Part shown: positions 8,401-16,403 of the stretch, in pieces
Numbering within the stretch: the first letter of the stretch is position 1
Layout: each line of letters opens with the position of its first letter
Assembly (NCBI GenBank): GCA_039815145.1
Contig: JBCBZW010000050.1
Coordinates: 1 to 33,658 of the forward strand
Direction of reading: 5' to 3'
From: Pseudomonadota bacterium
Lineage (GTDB): Bacteria > Pseudomonadota > Gammaproteobacteria > Steroidobacterales > JBCBZW01
DNA length: 33,658 nucleotides
Made by a program: the position numbers and the translations under genes
Notes under the pieces: generated by a model
What the model was told of the DNA's origin: nothing
Database searches by the model: none
What the model saw: the letters and a program-made list of their open reading frames with translations, nothing else

Positions 8401-8862
8401 ATGGCCATCAACGTCACCGTAAACGGCGAGCAGCGCACGCTCGACGTCGATCCCCAAATGCCCCTGCTGTGGGCCATCCGCGACCACCTGCGCCTTACCG
8501 GCACGAAGTTCGGCTGCGGCATCGCCCAGTGCGGCGCCTGCACCGTGCACGTCAACGGTCAGCCGCGGCGCGCCTGTGTCACGCCCGTGGGCTCGGTCGC
8601 CGACCAGGCGATCACCACCATCGAAGGCCTCGAGGGCGACGAAGCGGTGGCCGTGCAGGCGGCCTGGGAGCAGCTCGACACGCCGCAGTGCGGCTACTGC
8701 CAGTCCGGCCAGGTGATGTCCGCGGTGGCCCTGCTGAAGCAGCGGCCCAAGCCCAGCGCGCAGGACATCGACGCCGCCATGAGCGGCAACGTCTGCCGCT
8801 GCGCCACCTACGTGCGCATCCGCGAGGCCATCCACCTCGCCGCCGACAAGCTGGAGGGCTGA
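8401..8862 (+). CDS. iorA: 2Fe-2S subunit of isoquinoline 1-oxidoreductase-like molybdenum hydroxylase
   Basis: Electron-transfer subunit of a xanthine-oxidase-family enzyme. The frame is open back to 8236, but the ATG at 8401 has a strong Shine-Dalgarno (AAGGAG at 8389–8394) and yields the standard length of 153 residues starting MAINVTVNGE. Two [2Fe-2S] clusters are predicted. The plant-ferredoxin-type cluster uses Cys39, Cys44, Cys47 and Cys59 (CGIAQCGACTVHVNG). The helical-domain cluster uses Cys97, Cys100, Cys132 and Cys134 (CGYCQSG and NVCRCATYVRIR). It lacks its own signal peptide, so co-export with the Tat-tagged large subunit is likely. The next gene starts three bases after its stop. 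The symbol reflects the family; the substrate is not known. Confidence 0.9.
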   Translation: MAINVTVNGEQRTLDVDPQMPLLWAIRDHLRLTGTKFGCGIAQCGACTVHVNGQPRRACVTPVGSVADQAITTIEGLEGDEAVAVQAAWEQLDTPQCGYCQSGQVMSAVALLKQRPKPSAQDIDAAMSGNVCRCATYVRIREAIHLAADKLEG

Positions 8863-8865
8863 GCC

Positions 8866-11049
8866 ATGTCATCGACCGCACCTCCCACCAATCCCGCCCG
8901 GCGCCAGTTCATCGCTGGCGCCAGCACCTTGGTCGTGGGCGCCAGCCTGCCCATCGCGCCACGGCTGCAGGCCGCCACGGGCCCGGCCAGCGACTCGGGC
9001 ACCTTCGCGCCTAACGCGTTCGTTCGGGTGAACGAGGACAGCACCGTCACCGTCATCGTCAAGCACATCGAATTCGGCCAGGGCCCCTGGACGGGTCTCG
9101 CCACGATGGTGGCCGAGGAGCTCGACGCGGACTGGTCCCAGATTCGCGCCGAGCACGCACCGGCCAATGCCGCCCTCTACGCCAACGCCGCCTTCGGCGT
9201 GCAGGGCACCGGTGGCTCGACGGCCATCGCCTCTTCCTACCTGCCCATGCGCCAGGCTGGCGCCGCCGCCCGGGCGATGCTGGTGAGCGCCGCGGCCCGC
9301 GCCTGGGACGTGCCGGCGGGGGAGATCACCGTCAGCAGCGGCATCATCAACCACGCCGCGAGCGGCAAGCAGGGCACCTTCGGCGAGTTCGCCCGTCTCG
9401 CCGCGACGGAGGAAGTCCCCGCCGAGCCCGCGCTGAAGTCTCCCGACCAGTTCACCCTGATCGGCCGGGACACGCGCAAGCTCGACACCCAGGCCAAGAC
9501 GACCGGCGCCGCCGACTTCACCTTGGACGTGTACCGCCCGGGCATGCTCACGGTGGTGGTCGCCCACCCGTCGCGACTCGGGGCCAAGGTGGCCAGCGTG
9601 GACGACAGCGCCGCCCGCGCCGTACCGGGGGTGGTCGACGTACGGCGGATCAGTGCTGGGGTTGCGGTGTACGGTCGCGACACCTACTCCGCCTTACAAG
9701 GTCGTAAGGCGCTTGAGATCACCTGGGACGACACGGCGAGCGAGAAACGCTCCACCGAGCAGCTCGAGCAGGCCTGGCTGGCCACCGTGCGTAAGGGTCC
9801 CGGTACGGTCGCCGGGAGCCACGGCGATATCGACGCAGGCTTCGGTGCCGGCACTGAGACCTTCGAAGCCGAGTACGTCTTCCCCTACCTTGTCCACGCC
9901 CCCATGGAGCCCCTCGACGGCGTCATGGAGCTGGGCGAAGACGGCCACCTCGATGTGTGGATGGGCAGCCAGCTGCAGACCGTGGACCAGGGCACCATCG
10001 CCGCCGTCGCCGGCGTGGAACCCACCAAAGTACGCGTGCATACCATGCTCGCCGGCGGCAGCTTCGGTCGCCGCGCCCAGCCCACCTCCCACTTTGCTGC
10101 GGAGCTGACCGAGGCCTGGAAGGCGCACGGTGGGGAGACCCCCATCAAGTTGATGTACACGCGGGAGGACGATATCCAGGGCGGCTGGTACCGTCCGCTC
10201 ACGGTGCATCGCCTGCGCGGCGCCCTCGACGACGACGGCAACATCGTGGCCTGGGACCAGACCATCGCCAGCCAGTCGATCCTACAGGGATCGCCCTTCG
10301 AGGGCATGATCGTGAACGGCGTCGACACCACCATGGTGGAAGGCGCCCGCGAACTGCCCTACGCCCTCTCCAACATGCGAGTCACCGCGCACATGACCGA
10401 GAGCCCGGTCACCACCTTGTGGTGGCGTTCGGTCGGTCATACGCACACGGGTTACGCCGTGGAGACCTTCCTCGACGAGCTGCTCGAAGCCGGCGGTCAG
10501 GACCCGGTCGCCGGTCGCCTCGCCCTGATGGGCGACAAGTCGCCGCGTCTCGCGGCCACCCTCGAGCGCGCCGCGAAGATGGCGCAATGGGGCCGAGAGG
10601 CGGAGCCGGGACACGCCTTCGGCGTCGCCTGCGTCGAGTCCTTCGGCAGCTTCGTCACCCAGATCGTCGACGTGTCCCTCGGCGATGACGGCATGCCTCA
10701 CGTGCACAAGGTGTGGTGCGCCGTCGACTGCGGCGTGGCGATCAACCCGAACGTGGTCACGGCCCAGATGGAAGGGGGCATCGGCTACGGGTTGGGCGCC
10801 ATCCTGCACAACGCCCTGGAGCTCGCCCCCGGCGGCACGGTGCGCCAGTCGAACTTCCACGACTACCCGTCCTTGCGACTGAGCGAGATGCCCGAGGTGG
10901 CGGTGGCGGTGATCGCCTCGCGCGAGGCGCCGACCGGCGTGGGCGAACCCGGCGTACCACCGATCGGCCCTGCCGTCGCCAATGCCGTGCGCAAGCTGAC
11001 GGGCGGGACGCCTCGCCTGCTGCCGATGCGCCGCAGCCTCAGCGCGTGA
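8866..11049 (+). CDS. iorB: Molybdopterin-binding large subunit of isoquinoline 1-oxidoreductase-like enzyme
   Basis: Catalytic subunit expected to hydroxylate an aldehyde or N-heteroaromatic substrate at a molybdenum cofactor. The 727-residue protein has a Tat-like leader: NPARRQFIAGAS with the Arg pair at 12–13, then a hydrophobic stretch to about residue 35. Family motifs are GGSFGRR (397–403), a pterin-contact loop, and GVGEPGVPP with Glu694, the position of the conserved base catalyst. The length fits single-chain IorB proteins rather than the XdhB-containing xanthine dehydrogenases, and no FAD subunit is encoded nearby. The cytochrome gene begins two bases after its stop, suggesting electrons leave to a c-type cytochrome. 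True substrate cannot be predicted. Confidence 0.9.
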   Translation: MSSTAPPTNPARRQFIAGASTLVVGASLPIAPRLQAATGPASDSGTFAPNAFVRVNEDSTVTVIVKHIEFGQGPWTGLATMVAEELDADWSQIRAEHAPANAALYANAAFGVQGTGGSTAIASSYLPMRQAGAAARAMLVSAAARAWDVPAGEITVSSGIINHAASGKQGTFGEFARLAATEEVPAEPALKSPDQFTLIGRDTRKLDTQAKTTGAADFTLDVYRPGMLTVVVAHPSRLGAKVASVDDSAARAVPGVVDVRRISAGVAVYGRDTYSALQGRKALEITWDDTASEKRSTEQLEQAWLATVRKGPGTVAGSHGDIDAGFGAGTETFEAEYVFPYLVHAPMEPLDGVMELGEDGHLDVWMGSQLQTVDQGTIAAVAGVEPTKVRVHTMLAGGSFGRRAQPTSHFAAELTEAWKAHGGETPIKLMYTREDDIQGGWYRPLTVHRLRGALDDDGNIVAWDQTIASQSILQGSPFEGMIVNGVDTTMVEGARELPYALSNMRVTAHMTESPVTTLWWRSVGHTHTGYAVETFLDELLEAGGQDPVAGRLALMGDKSPRLAATLERAAKMAQWGREAEPGHAFGVACVESFGSFVTQIVDVSLGDDGMPHVHKVWCAVDCGVAINPNVVTAQMEGGIGYGLGAILHNALELAPGGTVRQSNFHDYPSLRLSEMPEVAVAVIASREAPTGVGEPGVPPIGPAVANAVRKLTGGTPRLLPMRRSLSA

Positions 11050-11051
11050 CC

Positions 11052-11750
11052 ATGCGCACTGGGGTCATCAGCACGCTGGCGGCCCTGGCCGCCAGCCTGA
11101 TCGTAGCGCTAGGCCTGAGCAGCGTGGTGCTGGCCGATCACCACCACGGCACGAAGAAGTCCTCGCAGGAGAGCGTCGAGCTGGGCAAGAAGATGCGCCC
11201 CACCGGCTCTCTGATCGTGAACGGTCTGCGCACGCCCGCCGCCTTCGCCTACATCAAGGACGATGACTCGCGGGCGCGAGCCCTGTTCGCGGAGATGGCC
11301 AAGGTGATGCAGCATCCGCGCTGCGCCAATTGCCACCCCGTGTCGGGGGGGCCGCGGCAGGGCGACGATCAGCATGCGCACGTACCCCCCGTGGGTCGGG
11401 GGATCGCAGGCATCGGGCCCTACGCCATGCAGTGCACGACCTGCCACGGCACGACCAATGTGGCCTACACGAGCATGCAGGGCTCCGTGCCCGGCGCCCA
11501 ACCCTGGCGCCTGGCGCCTGCCAGCATGGGGTGGCTCGGCCATGAGCTCGATGCGCTCTGCCGTCAGGTGAAGGACAAGGCGCGCAACGGGGGCCGCTCC
11601 CTCGATGATCTCATCGCCCACCACACCACCGATCACCTTGTGAACTGGGCCTGGCACCCGGGCGAGGGGCGCACCCCGGCGCCTGGTGATCAGGCCACCT
11701 TCGGCGCGCTCACGGCGGCGTGGGTGGAAGCAGGTGCGGGCTGCCCATAG
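11052..11750 (+). CDS. Exported diheme c-type cytochrome, putative electron acceptor of the molybdenum enzyme
   Basis: A 232-residue protein starting at ATG 11052, two bases after the iorB stop; the same frame is open far upstream only because it shadows iorB. An N-terminal hydrophobic segment (about 8–28, ending VVLADHHH) is a signal peptide. There are two heme-attachment motifs: CANCH at 91–95 and CTTCH at 128–132. Further His residues (HHH at 30–32, HAH near 108–110, and HHTTDH later) could supply axial ligands or bind metal. The spacing of the motifs is not that of cytochrome c4. Its place as third gene suggests it takes electrons from the 2Fe-2S subunit in the periplasm; this is inference. 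Confidence 0.8.
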   Translation: MRTGVISTLAALAASLIVALGLSSVVLADHHHGTKKSSQESVELGKKMRPTGSLIVNGLRTPAAFAYIKDDDSRARALFAEMAKVMQHPRCANCHPVSGGPRQGDDQHAHVPPVGRGIAGIGPYAMQCTTCHGTTNVAYTSMQGSVPGAQPWRLAPASMGWLGHELDALCRQVKDKARNGGRSLDDLIAHHTTDHLVNWAWHPGEGRTPAPGDQATFGALTAAWVEAGAGCP

Positions 11751-12122
11751 GGGCGGCTCGAACCTGCCTCGCCTCGGACGGCAAGCGACTCGGCCAGCCA
11801 CCTTGTCCGATAGGCGAATGAACCGAAGCAGACGCCAGAATCCTCCAAACCGCCTCCCGCACCGATTGCCGACCGCGAAGCCATGTTCGCGAGACCCCAC
11901 ACCGAATCGATCGATTATGTTGAAGGTGCCCTCGCCCTAAGCCGAGATCGCCTGTCTTCTGCCTCGCCTTCGTTGTCACCTTCATCGAGCCACGATCTGT
12001 CCGGACATCCGATCCCGTGCAGTTTGCGAGGATGATTCGAACTTCTTGATCAGCTAGTCTCCCCCATCGCCAAACCGGATTTGTGACCGAGTAAACCGGT
12101 TGCTCGATGCAGGGGGATCACG
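11751..12122. other. 372-base intergenic region with inverted and direct repeats
   Basis: No convincing gene was seen on either strand here. The composition is visibly less GC-rich than the flanking genes. A short perfect inverted repeat CGCGAA-(6)-TTCGCG is at 11874–11879 and 11886–11891. A direct repeat of AAACCGG occurs at 12072–12078 and 12093–12099, 21 bases apart, i.e. about two helical turns, shortly before the GTG start of the M48 peptidase. The region probably holds the promoter of that gene, but I could not identify a convincing -35/-10 pair, and no T-tract terminator for the cytochrome gene is obvious. Confidence 0.5.
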
Positions 12123-13475
12123 GTGAGAACTGCACTTCGCCGCCACGCGGCCACACTCGCCAGCGTTTTCGCAGCTGTGTTGCTGCCTATCGTTACCTAC
12201 GGCGCCGTCGAGGTGCCCGAAGGCGCGAGCGTCGGCCAATACTCGACGCTCGACGACATGGATCGCAAGGATCGCGACGTGGTGCAGAACGCCTCGGAGC
12301 TCGAGGCCTACTTTGAGCGCCGTGGATTCGTGATCCACGATGCGGCATTCGACGCCTACATGCAGGAGATCGCCGCCAAGCTGATGCCGCCCGCGACCGA
12401 CCCGTTCATCGACTACCGGTTCGCCGTCATCAACGATCCCGTGCCCAACGCGTTCGCCCTGCCGGACGGCCAGATCTACGTGCACTCGGGGCTCATCGCC
12501 TGGCTGGAAAGCGAGGCGCAGTTCGCCGGCTTGCTAGCCCATGAGATCAACCACGTAGCCGGGCACCACACCCTGCTCACGATGCGCGACGTGCGCAAGG
12601 ACGCCGTGGGCACCACGGTAATCACCGGCATGCTGGGCGCGGGCCTCGGCCTCGGCGGCGCGCTGGCGGGTAGCCTGATCACGCTCGGTGTGATCTCCGA
12701 GATGTACGAGCACAGCCGTGAGTGTGAGGCCGAGGCAGACGTCGTCGCCGTCGAACGGCTGGTCGACGCGGGCTACGACGTGGCTGAGTTCGCCGAGATG
12801 TTCATGGTGCTGAAGCAGGATTTCGAGGGGCTCAACGTACAGGGCGGGCGCGCCTGGCGCACGCACCCCTACCTCGACGAGCGCCGAGTCGCAGTCCTCT
12901 CCACCGTCTCCCCCACGCCTACGGGGGATGTCGGCCGCGAACGCTACCAGACGATGTCGCGGCGTATCGCCCTGGGCACGGTCGAGGACTACCTCGAGAT
13001 CGACATGCCCCGCTCGGCCTACAACCTGGCGAAGACCCTCGAGGCGCGTTACGGGGAGTCCGCACAGCTACACCTTTCGTTGGGTGACGCGTTGGTCGCC
13101 CTCGGCGCCCGCGACACCTCCGCCGACCTCACGCTGAACGACCGCGACAAGCGCCGCAATCAGCGCGACCGGGTCAATTTCACCCGCGAAGAGCGGTTCG
13201 AGGCAGCGCTCGCGGCGCCCGAAGCGCAGCGCCAACTGGGCGACAACATGGCCCAGGCGATCGAACACTACAACATCGCCAAAGCCGACCCCGAGACGGA
13301 ACTTCAAGCCCTGCGCGGCCTCGGTGATGCCTTCCTCCTACAGGGCGAGCACCGAGCATCCGGGCGCGCCTACATGCAGTACCTGAAGAAGCACCCGGAG
13401 GCGCTCGACCGCAGCATCGTGATCGATCGCCTGCGGGTCGTTCGTGACGCTCTGACAAAAGAAGGAGAATCCTGA
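12123..13475 (+). CDS. Exported M48 family metallopeptidase with C-terminal repeat region
   Basis: A 450-residue zinc metallopeptidase of the M48 family (BepA/Oma1/Ste24 relatives). It starts at GTG 12123 with a purine-rich AGGGGGA seven bases upstream. A signal peptide is likely over residues about 8–28. The active-site HEINH is at 140–144, in the context LLAHEINHVAGHH, and the third-ligand region SRECEAEAD is at 198–206, as usual for M48. An Ala/Gly/Leu-rich hydrophobic stretch at about 161–192 may be a membrane-associating loop. The C-terminal part (about 310–440) looks helical and TPR-like, as in BepA-type envelope quality-control proteases. Its TGA overlaps the next ATG by one base, indicating translational coupling to the unknown exported protein. 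Confidence 0.88.
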   Translation: MRTALRRHAATLASVFAAVLLPIVTYGAVEVPEGASVGQYSTLDDMDRKDRDVVQNASELEAYFERRGFVIHDAAFDAYMQEIAAKLMPPATDPFIDYRFAVINDPVPNAFALPDGQIYVHSGLIAWLESEAQFAGLLAHEINHVAGHHTLLTMRDVRKDAVGTTVITGMLGAGLGLGGALAGSLITLGVISEMYEHSRECEAEADVVAVERLVDAGYDVAEFAEMFMVLKQDFEGLNVQGGRAWRTHPYLDERRVAVLSTVSPTPTGDVGRERYQTMSRRIALGTVEDYLEIDMPRSAYNLAKTLEARYGESAQLHLSLGDALVALGARDTSADLTLNDRDKRRNQRDRVNFTREERFEAALAAPEAQRQLGDNMAQAIEHYNIAKADPETELQALRGLGDAFLLQGEHRASGRAYMQYLKKHPEALDRSIVIDRLRVVRDALTKEGES

Positions 13476-14314
13476 TGACACGCTCGACCTATCGCCGTGG
13501 GCCCCTCGCCGTACTGGGCGTCGCGATGATGCTGCTGCTTCCCATCACCGCATCCGCCAAGTGGTTTGCGACGCCTGACTTCGCCGATCCCAGCGAGCGA
13601 CCCAAGCGCCTGCTGCTGCTGCCGACGCAAGCGGTCCTGTTCCATCAGAAGATCCTCCTGCAGGAGGAGATGCTTGCGGAGACCGAGATGCTGGAGCAGG
13701 GCATGGACGCGTCCCTGCGAGCGCACTTCGAGGAGTTGGGCTACGAGTTGGTCAGCCTGAGTATTGAGGAGATCACGGCGGACGAAGAACTGCGCGACCT
13801 CTACGCGAGCGCGCGTACCAGCTTCTCCACGGAGCAGAAGTCGATCACCCGCAAACCGAAAGGGGTGAAGTACGAACGCTTCAATGGTGGCGACGGCAGC
13901 CGCCTGCTCGCGCGCCGCTTCGACGTCGACGCGGTGGTCTACCCACGCCTGATCGCCGAAGCCGTGGGCGCCGGCAAGGTCGCCATGGCCATCCTCCTCG
14001 GCGGTGGCGCCGGTTACTCGCGGGTGGACGTGGGGGTGGTGGATGCCGAGTCCGGGGTGGTGTCGGCCTACTACTTCATCAACACCGGCGGCCTGCCGAT
14101 GAAGAAGATGCTCAACAACACCCGCGAAGTCACCGATCGCATCGTCCTCGCTACGCTCAAGCGCTACCCGGCCCCCGACAAGAAGCTGAAGATTCGTATC
14201 TCGGATGAGGAGCTCGCCAAGCTCGAGGCGGAACCTGACGAGAACGAAGACAAGGTCTTGGACGACCTGGAAGACCTGCTCGGCGAGGATCCCGCGGAAG
14301 AGTCCGCTTCCTAA
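13475..14314 (+). CDS. Exported protein of unknown function, coupled to the M48 peptidase
   Basis: I do not recognise this 279-residue protein. It has a clear N-terminal signal peptide (basic MTRSTYRRG, hydrophobic LAVLGVAMMLLLPI, cleavage near ASA at about 26–28). The mature part begins KWFATPDF and carries RLLLLPTQAVLFHQ. A Glu-rich helical stretch follows at about 62–90, then a probable alpha/beta core (FDVDAVVYPRLIAEAVGAGK; VDVGVVDAESGVV). The C-terminal 35 residues are strongly acidic. The core could be a CsgG-like or lipoprotein-like alpha/beta domain, but this is only an impression. The ATG shares a base with the upstream stop and has GAAGGAG at 13461–13467 as Shine-Dalgarno. The pairing suggests a substrate, partner or regulator of the peptidase. 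Confidence 0.8.
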   Translation: MTRSTYRRGPLAVLGVAMMLLLPITASAKWFATPDFADPSERPKRLLLLPTQAVLFHQKILLQEEMLAETEMLEQGMDASLRAHFEELGYELVSLSIEEITADEELRDLYASARTSFSTEQKSITRKPKGVKYERFNGGDGSRLLARRFDVDAVVYPRLIAEAVGAGKVAMAILLGGGAGYSRVDVGVVDAESGVVSAYYFINTGGLPMKKMLNNTREVTDRIVLATLKRYPAPDKKLKIRISDEELAKLEAEPDENEDKVLDDLEDLLGEDPAEESAS

Positions 14315-14329
14315 GCGAGCATTGTTTCT

Positions 14330-14355
14330 GGGCCCGTCGCCACCGCGACGGGTCC
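14330..14355. terminator. Hairpin between convergent genes
   Basis: The arms GGGCCCGTCGC (14330–14340) and GCGACGGGTCC (14345–14355) pair over 11 positions with one mismatch around a four-base CACC loop. It sits between a rightward gene ending at 14314 and the leftward yadH ending at 14365, so it may terminate both. There is no strong T-tract on either side, which lowers confidence. Confidence 0.55.
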
Positions 14356-14364
14356 ACCCCCTGC

Positions 14365-15138
14365 CTAGGACCGCATCCCCGTGCCCTTGCGCATCAGGTG
14401 GATCGCGATCGCGTACAGCGCCAGGGCGAAGACGATGATGATCGTGAAGGCCGTGCCGATGCTCACGTCCGACTCGCCGAGGATGCCGTAGCGAAAGGCA
14501 TTCACCATGTAGAGGATGGGGTTCACGCGCGAGATCTCCTGCCAGGGTGAGGGCAGCAGATCGACCGAGTAGAAGACCCCGCCAAGGTAGGTGAGGGGCG
14601 CCAGGACGAAGGTGGGGATGATCGAGATGCCTTCGAAGTCCTTGGCGAAGATGGCGTTGATCAGTCCGCCTAGGGAGAACACCACGGCGGTGAGCAGCAC
14701 CACGGCGATGGTCACCGGCAGGTTGACCACGCTCAGGTTGGTGAACAGCAGGGCAATCACCGTGACCAGGGCGCCGACCAACAAGCCGCGCAGCACGCCT
14801 CCGCTCACGTGGCCCAGGATGATCAACCAGTTCGGCATGGGCGAGACCAGCATCTCCTCGATGTGCTTGCCGAACTTGGCGCCGAAGAACGACGACACCA
14901 CGTTGCCGAAGGAATTGTTGATCACCGACATCATGATCAGACCCGGCGCGATGTACTGCATGTAATCGAAGCCCGCCATGGGCCCGATGCGCTCGCCGAT
15001 GAGCGTGCCGAAGATGATGAAGTACATGCTCACGGTGATCACGGGCGGCACGATCGTCTGCACCCAGATGCGCATGATGCGCGAGTACTCCTTGCGCACG
15101 ATCGTCATGAAGCCGATGGTGTTGGTGGCCACGCTCAT
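14365..15138 (-). CDS. yadH: ABC-2 type transporter permease (YadH)
   Basis: Membrane subunit of a YadGH-type ABC exporter, 257 residues. About six hydrophobic segments are visible, including TIVPPVITVSMYFIIFGTLI, LRGLLVGALVTVIALLF, LPVTIAVVLLTAVVFSLGG, a PTFVLAPLTYLGGVFY segment and a final TAFTIIIVFALALYAIAIHL. The conserved ABC-2 loop GKHIEEMLVSPMPNW precedes the third helix. The start ATG (15138) overlaps the TGA of the upstream ATPase gene by four bases (ATGA), the normal coupled arrangement. Because that ATPase gene carries a nonsense codon, the permease may lack a full-length partner. Substrate unknown. Confidence 0.93.
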   Translation of the reverse strand: MSVATNTIGFMTIVRKEYSRIMRIWVQTIVPPVITVSMYFIIFGTLIGERIGPMAGFDYMQYIAPGLIMMSVINNSFGNVVSSFFGAKFGKHIEEMLVSPMPNWLIILGHVSGGVLRGLLVGALVTVIALLFTNLSVVNLPVTIAVVLLTAVVFSLGGLINAIFAKDFEGISIIPTFVLAPLTYLGGVFYSVDLLPSPWQEISRVNPILYMVNAFRYGILGESDVSIGTAFTIIIVFALALYAIAIHLMRKGTGMRS

Positions 15139-16133
15139 CGGCTGCCCTCCACCGCTGCGGTGCTCGAGGCTGCGGCCGCCGCCGCTTCTTCCGCCTGCTG
15201 GCGATCACGGTCTTCCACCAGGCGGACGAATAATTCCTCTAGGCGGTTGGCCTTGTTGCGCATGGTGGGCACGCGGATGCCGGCGCCGGTGAGGGCCTGG
15301 AAGATGTCGTTGAGGCACTTGCCCTGGTCCTGGAAGACGTCGATCTCGATCGAACACTCATCCACCTGGCGCGTGTCGAACTCGCTGAGCGCGGCTCGCG
15401 CCGCCTCCGCCTGGGGCTCTGCCAGGTCCAGCACGAAGGTCTCCACGTGGAGCTTGCGCAGGAGGCTGCTCATGCCGTCGCGCTCGATGATCTGCCCATC
15501 GTCGATGATGGCGATGTTGCGGCAGAGGGTCTCCGCCTCCTCGAGGTAGTGGGTGGTGAGGATGATGGTGGTGCCCTCGCCGTTGATCTTGCGCAGGAAG
15601 TCCCACATGGAGCGACGGATCTAGATGTCCACCCCGGCCGTGGGCTCATCCAGGATGAGCAGGCGTGGCCGGTGCACGAGGGCGCGGGCGATCATCAGGC
15701 GTCGCTTCATGCCGCCGGAGAGGTTGCGGGCCCGATCGTTGCGCTTGTCCCACAGCTTCAGCTCGCGCAGATAGAACTCGGCGCGCTCGGCCGCCTGGCC
15801 GCGAGGAATGCCGTAGTAGCCCGCCTGATTGATCACGATGTTCTGCACGCGGTCGAACAGGTTGAAGTTGATCTCCTGGGGCACGAGGCCGATCTGGGCC
15901 TTGGCCACCTCCAGCTCGCGATCGATGTCGTGGCCGAACACGCTCACCGTTCCCGCGGTCTTGGAAACCAGGGAGGTGATGATGCCGATCATGGTGGTTT
16001 TGCCGGCGCCGTTGGGACCGAGCAGGGCAAAGAAGTCGCCCTCGTCCACATCCAGGTCTAAGCCACGCAGCGCCTGAAGGCCCGTGGCGTAGGTCTTGGT
16101 CAAGCCGGAAATCGACAGTGCTTTCATAGCCAT
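15135..16133 (-). pseudogene. yadG: ABC transporter ATPase YadG, interrupted by one in-frame TAG
   Basis: The reading frame from ATG 16133 (or ATG 16127, MKALSI) encodes a complete YadG-type ATPase of about 332 codons except for a single TAG at 15623–15621 (codon 171). Before the stop are Walker A GPNGAGKTT, signature LSGGMKRR and Walker B LLILDEP. After it the same frame continues with IRRSMW, the H-loop LTTHYLEEAE and the C-terminal domain ending RLEELFVRLVEDR. E. coli YadG reads DIELRRSMW at this point, so the stop replaces the Glu codon, consistent with one GAG-to-TAG change. A product ending here lacks the catalytic His switch. Everything else is intact, with no frameshift, so the lesion is recent or a sequencing or assembly error. 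Internal reinitiation at ATG 15608 could only make the C-terminal fragment. Confidence 0.9.
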
Positions 16134-16403
16134 CCGATAGTGGTCGGCCGTCACGCTGCCGCTCGCGCGTCGAGGCGCGCCGGACATGGGTGGGGGGTGA
16201 CGGCGTGAGGTGTGGGGGCCGATCAGGGCCGGTGGATGCGGGTTTTGGGGGACCGGTCCACCGGGCCTGAGGCCACTGCGTTATCATACCATGCGTCCCC
16301 GCGGCCCCCCCGTTTCGGCGGCGAGGGCCACCCGCCCGCAGCTGCCAGGGCAGGCGCTGACGCCACCGATTACACCCCGGCAGTACTCGAACCAGATCCG
16401 AAG
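16134..16403. other. Divergent intergenic region between yadG and nudC
   Basis: This 270-base stretch separates leftward yadG from rightward nudC and should contain both promoters. The nudC frame is open throughout from 16212, but I see no family-like sequence before ATG 16404. A TATCAT hexamer at 16282–16287 (five of six matches to the -10 consensus) faces nudC without a good -35. A perfect ten-base palindrome GGACCGGTCC is at 16250–16259. Neither is strong enough to call a promoter or operator. Confidence 0.35.

Noticed and set aside
10713-11051. Upstream extension of the diheme cytochrome frame
   Set aside because: It shadows the end of iorB and lacks a signal peptide at its start, whereas ATG 11052 gives a clean leader two bases after the iorB stop.
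13370-15208. A 612-codon open frame on the minus strand
   Set aside because: It runs antisense through the M48/unknown gene pair and overlaps yadH in another frame. Its translation is Arg/His-rich low-complexity sequence typical of high-GC shadow frames.
15621-15623. Amber recoding as an explanation for the in-frame TAG in yadG
   Set aside because: TAG ends other intact genes in this window (lysA at 28512–28514 and the diheme cytochrome at 11748–11750), so a general reassignment of TAG is not supported. Occasional suppression cannot be excluded.
16250-16259. Perfect palindrome GGACCGGTCC between yadG and nudC
   Set aside because: Ten-base GC-rich palindromes are expected by chance in DNA of this composition, and no promoter elements frame it.
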